Positions 1 to 4,783 of a DNA stretch of 7,827 bases are shown in pieces. Origin of the DNA: Methanobacteriota archaeon (GTDB lineage Archaea > Thermoplasmatota > Poseidoniia > Poseidoniales > Thalassarchaeaceae); the NCBI GenBank assembly GCA_002685895.1, contig NYYK01000021.1, forward strand, positions 1 to 7,827, written 5' to 3'. Position numbers and translations under genes: made by a program. The stretch's first letter is position 1, and the number at the start of each line of letters is the position of its first letter. The notes under the pieces are model-generated. The model was not told the origin of the DNA and ran no database searches. It saw nothing but the letters and a program-made list of their open reading frames with translations.

Positions 1-99
1 GGATCTATGCTGAAATCCCTCTAGTTCTTGTTCACTAATTGCAGTGCCAATCTCGGAGGGTCGAGAGGGTGGTTCAGTATGCTCAAGGGGTCCGCTCAC
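1..99 (-). CDS. Partial hypothetical protein, N-terminal 33 codons, GTG start
   Basis: On the minus strand a frame stays open from a TAG at 105-103 to the window edge. The only plausible start is GTG at 99-97, which gives 33 codons reading VSGPLEHTEPPSRPSEIG and then a segment ending ELEGFQHRS. It begins 15 nt after the stop codon of the upstream membrane-anchored protein gene, on the same strand, so it would be the next cistron of that operon. A weak AAGGG (110-106) lies upstream as a possible ribosome binding site. The Pro/Glu/Ser-rich composition resembles a disordered cytoplasmic N-terminus. No domain can be recognised in so short a piece. The start region lies inside a stable hairpin (85-110), so translation may depend on coupling to the upstream gene; alternatively the frame is open by chance. 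Confidence 0.45.
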   Translation of the reverse strand, partial: MSGPLEHTEPPSRPSEIGTAISEQELEGFQHRS

Positions 100-110
100 G
101 GACTACCCTT
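85..110 (-). promoter_or_regulatory. Stem-loop over the start of the downstream partial gene
   Basis: AAGGG GTCCG (85-94) pairs perfectly with CGGAC (99-103) and CCCTT (106-110). The loop is four bases (95-98) and there is a two-base bulge at 104-105, giving ten base pairs in all. It sits 4 nt beyond the stop codon of the 450-residue protein gene. On the minus strand it contains both the possible ribosome binding site and the GTG start of the next frame. There is no T-run after it on either strand, so a bacterial-type intrinsic terminator is unlikely. It could be a translational-coupling structure or a mRNA 3'-end structure. Confidence 0.5.
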
Positions 111-114
111 TGGT

Positions 115-1467
115 TCAATCTAGATTAGGGAAATAAATTCCATCTGGAGCAATTTGAGGAATGAGGTATTGCTCGTCGGTAATCAAAGCAAAAACCTGAA
201 CATCCATACTCTCTAGCAAATCTCTTGAGCACGGCTCCCATTCATTTGCAATCCCATCACAAGTTGCAGTGTCATTGAGAATACCCATGTTACTGACTTG
301 AGCCCAGTAAATATACTCGATAGCCATGCATTCATAATCACATGTTTCATCATCATAATGATACCACGCATCTTCAGGATAAGTGCTTGGGTGGTCAATA
401 AATTGGCCACCACGTGCCTCGTCCATAGCACTAGTTAGTAGAGATGAATCGGGTTGAAATCCAAATGCATCAGAATAAATGTTGGCGTGGCCACGGTGAT
501 TGATTGTGTGCATTATTTCCTCCACGGTAGCATCTGAACCCCAATGGCCAGTTTGAGTAGGATCAACTTCTTCTGCAAATAGGACAGCACCCACACCTTG
601 CCCATGATAGTTCTCTTCAAAATCTCGGTATCCTGGTGAGTCATCGTAATCGAACATAGGAATCATTGCACTGACATTTTGAAGGCGGCTGAGTAGTACT
701 GAATCGTCAACTTCCCCATCTTCATCATTATCCAGTAATTCGGCCAATACAGAAGCAGCATGGAGAACCTGGTCATCTCGCAATCCTGATTCAGCATATA
801 TCCCCAAACCGTATACATCTACATATTTGGTAAAGCAACCCATACCACTTTGGTTGGGATTAGGGTTTGCTTGAATTACAAAATTTGAGACATTTGACGA
901 AACCTCTGATTCAAGTTGCTCTGTGTCACAATCTTGAGTTGGATTATTTCCTGAACCGCCATCAGACCACCCAAGACCGCCTTCATTTATTTTGAATACC
1001 TCAGTCAAATTGAAAGGTTGCTGACCATATCCCTCTGAATTCAAATCAACCCATGCCTGAGCGTATTCTAATGCAGAATTATCACTTGCCCAATTATCTT
1101 CTAATTCTAGGGCAACTGCTTCGTATGCTAAATCGTCGTATTCATCATGAAAGCATCCTACTGCAGTACCATAATTTTGAAGTTCATATTCAGCAATAAA
1201 TGAATAAACCGCTGCTTGAAATGGGTCGTCAGGCCAATTCATATTTTCACAATCGGAAAATACATAATCAAATTCGCCCGATTCCCAAAGTTCAATCAAT
1301 GCAATAGAACTCAAAATAAGAAAGAAAACAACGGCAGGCACAATATATTTCCATGGTGGTTTCTTGGGTATTATAGGGGCTATTTCATCCATAGAACCCC
1401 AATTGCCAACTATAAAAGTAGGAGGTTTAGAATCAATATAGTTAGTTTCTTCCTTCCTTTCTCTCAT
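115..1467 (-). CDS. Membrane-anchored acidic extracellular protein of unknown function, possible metal-binding
   Basis: This is a 450-residue protein of a family I cannot name. Residues 1-40 are polar, with KKPPWK just before a single hydrophobic helix at about 41-61; this predicts a cytoplasmic N-terminus with residues 62-450 outside the cell. The outer part is strongly acidic and holds eight cysteines (73, 105, 180, 211, 376, 380, 403, 413) that could form disulfides. Residues 246-255 (DNDEDGEVDD) resemble an EF-hand or thrombospondin-type-3 calcium loop. Residues 316-327 (EEIMHTINHRGH) place E316, E317, H320, H324 and H327 in a helix-like spacing that could bind metal, but this is not HExxH because no Glu follows the first His. 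The ATG overlaps the EVE gene stop as ATGA, and a GGTGG lies about 8 nt upstream, supporting this start and translational coupling. A calcium- or metal-stabilised surface protein is an inference; enzymatic activity is unproven. Confidence 0.85.
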   Translation of the reverse strand: MRERKEETNYIDSKPPTFIVGNWGSMDEIAPIIPKKPPWKYIVPAVVFFLILSSIALIELWESGEFDYVFSDCENMNWPDDPFQAAVYSFIAEYELQNYGTAVGCFHDEYDDLAYEAVALELEDNWASDNSALEYAQAWVDLNSEGYGQQPFNLTEVFKINEGGLGWSDGGSGNNPTQDCDTEQLESEVSSNVSNFVIQANPNPNQSGMGCFTKYVDVYGLGIYAESGLRDDQVLHAASVLAELLDNDEDGEVDDSVLLSRLQNVSAMIPMFDYDDSPGYRDFEENYHGQGVGAVLFAEEVDPTQTGHWGSDATVEEIMHTINHRGHANIYSDAFGFQPDSSLLTSAMDEARGGQFIDHPSTYPEDAWYHYDDETCDYECMAIEYIYWAQVSNMGILNDTATCDGIANEWEPCSRDLLESMDVQVFALITDEQYLIPQIAPDGIYFPNLD

Positions 1468-1928
1468 TCGATTCCACCCATTCTACAGACTTCTTGGTAG
1501 TGTGCCTCACTAACAGGTTGAACACTAAGCCTCTGCCCTTTAGCTAGTAGTGGCATCCCTTCCAATTGAGGATTTGCTTTGAGGTCCGGCAATGTAACGA
1601 TTTCATCCATTGATTGAATCGCTTCAATATCGACCATCATCCATCTAGGATTCTCAGGACTTGCTTTTTCATCAAAATAATTTGAAGAAGGGTCTTGAGC
1701 AGTATGGTCGGGATATCCTTCTTTGCATACTCGGGCAACACCAGCGATATGGGGTGGTTTACAATTTGAATGATAGAATAGCACCATATCTCCATTTTTC
1801 ATATCGTCTCGCATGGTATTGCGCGCCTGATAATTCCTAACGCCATCCCAATGGGTGTGACCATCCTCAACTAACTGCTCCCAAGGATAAACATGAGGTT
1901 CAGATTTCATGAGCCAATGGGATACCAT
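1464..1928 (-). CDS. EVE-domain protein (PUA-like fold, thymocyte nuclear protein 1 family)
   Basis: The whole 154-residue protein is one EVE domain, the usual length for stand-alone members. Family hallmarks in order are WLMKSEP (5-11), WDGVRNYQARNTMR (27-40), GDMVLFYHSN (46-55), the GVARV strand (63-67), PRWMMVDI (94-101) and RLSVQPVS (133-140). EVE domains belong to the PUA/ASCH/YTH-like group and are thought to recognise modified bases in DNA or RNA; the ligand of this one cannot be read from sequence. No transmembrane segment or signal is present, so it should be cytoplasmic. ATG at 1928 is preferred over the ATG at codon 7 because homologues have a few residues before WLMKSEP. No clear Shine-Dalgarno precedes it. 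It follows nadB by 79 bp, and its TGA overlaps the next gene's ATG by 4 nt. Confidence 0.93.
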   Translation of the reverse strand: MVSHWLMKSEPHVYPWEQLVEDGHTHWDGVRNYQARNTMRDDMKNGDMVLFYHSNCKPPHIAGVARVCKEGYPDHTAQDPSSNYFDEKASPENPRWMMVDIEAIQSMDEIVTLPDLKANPQLEGMPLLAKGQRLSVQPVSEAHYQEVCRMGGIE

Positions 1929-1949
1929 AGCACTGCGGGTGGGCTTATG

Positions 1950-1976
1950 CTTGAAAATCTTGACGCGCTTGACCTA
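1950..1976 (-). repeat. Three CTTGA repeats with exact 9-bp phasing
   Basis: CTTGA occurs at 1950-1954, 1959-1963 and 1968-1972, each 9 bp apart (TCAAG in the sense of the EVE transcript). The repeats lie in the nadB-EVE spacer, 22 to 44 bp upstream of the EVE start codon. They may be a binding array, but the EVE reading frame also runs open through this stretch and would encode Lys at each repeat, so they could be remnants of a coding sequence. Confidence 0.5.
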
Positions 1977-1986
1977 AGTGGTTAGG
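1973..1986 (-). other. Short inverted repeat in the nadB-EVE spacer
   Basis: CCTAA (1973-1977) and TTAGG (1982-1986) are perfect complements around a four-base loop, 21 bp after the nadB stop codon in the direction of transcription. The stem is only five base pairs and has no long T-run after it on the minus strand. A terminator call is not supported; it could be a processing site or chance. Confidence 0.3.
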
Positions 1987-2007
1987 GGGCCTTTGTATCA
2001 TCTCACT

Positions 2008-3648
2008 TTATTTGAAATCAAGGTTGTAGTGAAGGCCAACATTTACCTCTCTATTAATTGAAGCATAAATGATTAATTGAGCAAGTTGCACCATATTGCG
2101 TAATTCAACAAGTTCTCTAGAGGGTAGGCAACGCCGCCAGATTCTATCCACTTCTTCATCCAAGAGTGCCAAACGTCGTTTTGCTCGGTTCATTCTCCAG
2201 TTACTTTTGACAAGTCCCACATCATCACTCATTGTCGAGCGTAATTCAGAGCGATCGTGAACCAAAGGAGCGTGTTCCTCTAGGTTAGCCAACCCTTCTG
2301 CTCTCCAATCAGGTAGTGATGATTTTGTAGGCACCTCTTCAGAAAGCCACTCTATGACTCGCTCTCCAGCGCGGTAAGAGAAGACCACTGCCTCAAGTAG
2401 AGAGTTACTGGCCAATCGATTTGCGCCGTGTAGTCCAGTACAGGCAACTTCTCCAATGGCGTATAGCCCTTCGACCATTCGGCCACTCGAAGCAGTAAAT
2501 GCAGGGTCTTCGTTGTGCAAATCTCTCTGAAACACCTCGCCCCATTCATTGACTGCAAGTCCACCAACTATGTAGTGTGCTGCTGGTGCTACGGGAATTG
2601 GGTCAACGCCTATTTTCAGTCTGTTTTGACTCATCTTGTTTGCAATGTTGGGGAATCTATTGGCAAGATGTTCCGAATCAAGGTGTTCAGTGATCAGTAG
2701 AACGTGTCGGCGTCCACTCCGCTTCAGTTCAGCATCTGCTGCTCTTGCCACGATGTCTCGCGTAGCGAGACTTCCTCTTTCATCAGTGTGGCGCATGAAT
2801 GAAAAATCATTTGGATCAGCATTGGAATCTTGCTGTTTAGCAGCCCGCCATTCTGCGAGGTTTTCTGCCGTCATCAAGACAGCACCATCACCTCGCACTG
2901 CTTCAGAAATCAAGAATGGCTGCTTACCATTGTTAGTGTAAGCAGTTGGATGAAATTGCACGAACTCAAGATTCCTGACGGCTGCTCCTGCTCTGACAGC
3001 CATGGCAATGCCATCGCCAGTAGCAACGGATGGATTGGTAGAGTGCCTCCATAATTGCCCCGCACCGCCAGTAGCAAGCAGAACTGCTCTACTCGGTAGT
3101 GTGAATACTGAGCCACTTGATTCAAGACACCAGAGCCCGACCACTTTTCTCTGTTCAGAGTTCCTATCATCTAGAATCAAGTCTAGTGCAAGGCAATCCT
3201 CGTAAATGGTTACATTTTCTTCGGCTCGGCATGCTGCGATGAGTGCCCTCTCAATTTCTGCTCCAGTGGCATCTTTTGCGTGCAGAATTCGCCTCTCTTT
3301 GTGCCCCCCTTCCATGGCTAAGCTGTAAGCGCCCTCCTCTCCACGATCAAAATTGACTCCCTCATTTATCAAGTCCTGAATTCGCTCACCTGCCTCATTG
3401 ACAACCATTCTAACGATTTCTTCATCACACAGACCTGCTCCTGCTGAAATGGTGTCCTGGACATGTGCCTCTAACGCTGAACGGTTTGATGAATCAAGAA
3501 CTCCTGCAATTCCGCCTTGGGCGTAGTTGGTTGAGGAGTCCGATAGCCGTTGCTTGGTGACTAATGCAACGCCCTGCCCAGCTCTAGCGCAACGGATGGC
3601 GACAAACAGGCCAGCAATCCCTGAGCCGACGATGGTGACATCAACCAT
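2008..3648 (-). CDS. nadB: L-aspartate oxidase
   Basis: NadB is an FAD enzyme that oxidises L-aspartate to iminoaspartate, which NadA condenses with dihydroxyacetone phosphate to quinolinate in de novo NAD synthesis. The 546 residues match full family length. Features in order are the FAD-binding GSGIAG (8-13), NYAQGGIA (41-48), MEGGHKERRILHA (112-124), ATGGAG (192-197), QFHPT (231-235), TRDIVARA (296-303), AAHYIVGG (356-363), GEVACTGLHGANRLASNSLLEA (399-420) and the C-terminal GLHYNLDF (538-545). H233, R297, H358 and R411 fall where active-site residues of E. coli NadB lie (H244, R290, H351, R386). The family is related to succinate dehydrogenase flavoproteins, but NYAQGGIA and the C-terminal motif favour NadB. 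The ATG has GGAGG six bases upstream. It is the first gene of the minus-strand run; nadA and nadC are not in this window. Confidence 0.96.
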   Translation of the reverse strand: MVDVTIVGSGIAGLFVAIRCARAGQGVALVTKQRLSDSSTNYAQGGIAGVLDSSNRSALEAHVQDTISAGAGLCDEEIVRMVVNEAGERIQDLINEGVNFDRGEEGAYSLAMEGGHKERRILHAKDATGAEIERALIAACRAEENVTIYEDCLALDLILDDRNSEQRKVVGLWCLESSGSVFTLPSRAVLLATGGAGQLWRHSTNPSVATGDGIAMAVRAGAAVRNLEFVQFHPTAYTNNGKQPFLISEAVRGDGAVLMTAENLAEWRAAKQQDSNADPNDFSFMRHTDERGSLATRDIVARAADAELKRSGRRHVLLITEHLDSEHLANRFPNIANKMSQNRLKIGVDPIPVAPAAHYIVGGLAVNEWGEVFQRDLHNEDPAFTASSGRMVEGLYAIGEVACTGLHGANRLASNSLLEAVVFSYRAGERVIEWLSEEVPTKSSLPDWRAEGLANLEEHAPLVHDRSELRSTMSDDVGLVKSNWRMNRAKRRLALLDEEVDRIWRRCLPSRELVELRNMVQLAQLIIYASINREVNVGLHYNLDFK

Positions 3649-3780
3649 GACAGCCCTCCGCGCTATGCCCCCTTGCTCATATGAATTGAAGATTACTCCC
3701 CGGCATCATGATTATTCGATACGAGAGCACATTTCTCATCGTTCCTTTGCACAAATCCTATCAGGTTACAGGGTTGCCTT
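3649..3780. promoter_or_regulatory. Divergent intergenic region between nadB and the membrane protein gene
   Basis: This 132-bp spacer separates two divergent start codons, so it should hold promoters for both directions. I could not assign a convincing archaeal TATA box to either. A palindromic TCATATGA at 3677-3684 and an AT-rich GATTATTCG near 3710-3718 are the best candidates, both weak. No Shine-Dalgarno of good quality precedes the plus-strand ATG at 3781, so that gene may be translated from a leaderless or short-leader transcript. Confidence 0.4.
3655..3659 (-). promoter_or_regulatory. Ribosome binding site of nadB
   Basis: GGAGG on the minus strand ends six bases before the nadB ATG at 3648. 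It is the clearest Shine-Dalgarno sequence in the window and fixes the nadB start, which also begins directly with the FAD-binding beta strand. Confidence 0.65.
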
Positions 3781-4596
3781 ATGGTCGTGACGAAGGCGAA
3801 GCCGTTGATTCTCGCGGTTATCGGTGTCCTCTTGCTTTCGTTTGTGATTTACAATGTGGAAGTTGGTCTATACTATTTTCAATATCCAGATGAATTGGTT
3901 CACTACAAGATGGAACTAACAGAGATTTTCAGTGGAAGTTGCAGTAAGGCGAACATAAATGAAGATTTATCAGCGCATAAGGGTAGCCATTGTCTCTCAC
4001 CAATCGGCACTTATCATGCTACTGACATCTTAGTGGTTGGAGTCGGATTGATTTCTTCAATCTCAGCACCATTAATGGCGCTGAAACAGGCAGGTAGATT
4101 GAGAATTTCTAGAGCTATGTCAAAAAATCTCGCTAGGCTTCGATTTATGTTAGGTCTCAGTTTAGTATCTGTTGGTATCGCAGACGCAATTGGGTTGTTG
4201 ACCGCAGAAGGTGAACCACTTGATTGGGAAGGTGTATTCGGTTTGCCAATGCCAGCGTTTCTAGTAGAAATCACTTTGATATTGTTAGGGATTTCAATCA
4301 TCAGAAAAGCACTAAGGCGCCTAAAATCCAAGTCAAAACAGAAGTTTGCAGAACCTTGGGAAATGGCAGGTTCAGGAGATTTCCGCGGCTCTCTTGAGAG
4401 GAGCAGCAAATCCCCCAAGAAAAAGAAGGGCGTTATGACGGTAGGTGATCTACGTTCAGCACTTTCTTTGGACCAGTATGAGGATATTTTCCAACTTGGC
4501 ACTAGCGCGGGTGATGATATGTCGGTTGGTCGCCCATGTCATTATTGCAATGGTCAGGGTTGTGCTCAATGCGACTTCCAAGGCGAATTTTTCTGA
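3781..4596 (+). CDS. Four-helix membrane protein with C-terminal CxxC zinc knuckle, unknown function
   Basis: This 271-residue protein is of a family I do not recognise. Hydrophobic helices lie at about 8-30, 82-104, 122-141 and 157-175. Basic residues before helix 1, between helices 2 and 3 (KQAGRLRISR onward) and after helix 4 (RKALRRLKSKSK) predict both termini in the cytoplasm. The first outer loop has two cysteines, C54 and C71, that could form a disulfide. The cytoplasmic tail (176-271) is basic, with SPKKKKG at 211-217, and ends in C253-x2-C256-x-G-x-G-C261-x2-C264, a pattern like half of a DnaJ-type zinc finger. No ATG lies upstream in frame after the stop at 3709, so the start is well bounded. 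It points the same way as smc but is separated by 187 bp with its own TATA box, so a shared transcript is not required. A role in sensing or assembly is guesswork. Confidence 0.85.
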   Translation: MVVTKAKPLILAVIGVLLLSFVIYNVEVGLYYFQYPDELVHYKMELTEIFSGSCSKANINEDLSAHKGSHCLSPIGTYHATDILVVGVGLISSISAPLMALKQAGRLRISRAMSKNLARLRFMLGLSLVSVGIADAIGLLTAEGEPLDWEGVFGLPMPAFLVEITLILLGISIIRKALRRLKSKSKQKFAEPWEMAGSGDFRGSLERSSKSPKKKKGVMTVGDLRSALSLDQYEDIFQLGTSAGDDMSVGRPCHYCNGQGCAQCDFQGEFF

Positions 4597-4691
4597 TGTA
4601 TCACTTCTCGGTGCCTCAAACATAACTTTGTGTATGGATAAATGACTATTCTATGGAACGCTTGACGGCTCTATAGTTGAAGTGATGAAAT

Positions 4692-4705
4692 CGCGCTCCC
4701 GCGCG
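4692..4705 (+). other. GC-rich hairpin in the spacer upstream of smc
   Basis: CGCGC (4692-4696) and GCGCG (4701-4705) pair perfectly around the loop TCCC. It lies about 95 bp after the membrane protein stop and 17 bp before the TATA box. No T-run follows it. It could act in 3'-end formation of the upstream transcript or be chance. Confidence 0.35.
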
Positions 4706-4721
4706 TGGCAGACCACTATCA

Positions 4722-4727
4722 TTTATA
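4722..4727 (+). promoter_or_regulatory. Candidate archaeal TATA box for smc
   Basis: TTTATA matches the archaeal TATA consensus and lies 56 bp before the smc ATG. Transcription usually starts about 25 bp downstream of the box centre, which would be near 4750 and leave a leader of about 34 nt that contains the hairpin at 4755-4771. Confidence 0.45.
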
Positions 4728-4738
4728 GCCCCTTGAAA

Positions 4739-4771
4739 GACCCCGAACTTTCGTGGTCGCGTTTAGCGACC
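4739..4771 (+). promoter_or_regulatory. Two overlapping, mutually exclusive hairpins before smc
   Basis: Hairpin A pairs GACC (4739-4742) with GGTC (4755-4758) and CGA (4744-4746) with TCG (4751-4753), with one mismatch. Hairpin B pairs GGTCGC (4755-4760) with GCGACC (4766-4771) perfectly around the loop GTTTA. GGTC is used by both, so only one can form at a time. Hairpin B ends 12 nt before the smc ATG. If transcription starts near 4750, only B would exist in the mRNA and A would be an inverted repeat in DNA. Confidence 0.4.
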
Positions 4772-4783
4772 TAAAAGCAGGAG

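Noticed and set aside
85..110. Intrinsic terminator after the surface protein gene
   Set aside because: The hairpin is strong, but no T-run follows it on either strand, and an open frame on the same strand begins within it.
320..1467. Zincin metalloprotease call for the surface protein
   Set aside because: The cluster reads HTINH with no Glu after the first His, so the catalytic HExxH is absent; only possible metal binding is noted.
4014..4502. Minus-strand open frame of 162 codons opposite the membrane protein gene
   Set aside because: The plus-strand frame has coherent transmembrane helices, positive-inside topology and a cysteine motif; the opposite frame shows no domain and no ribosome binding site.
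4682..4783. C/D box small RNA in the spacer before smc
   Set aside because: GTGATGA at 4682-4688 fits a C box exactly, but there is no CTGA D box between it and the smc start, so the RNA cannot be completed.
4597..4783. tRNA gene in the GC-rich spacer
   Set aside because: The stems present do not form a cloverleaf, and there is no TTCGA-type T-loop sequence or matching acceptor stem.
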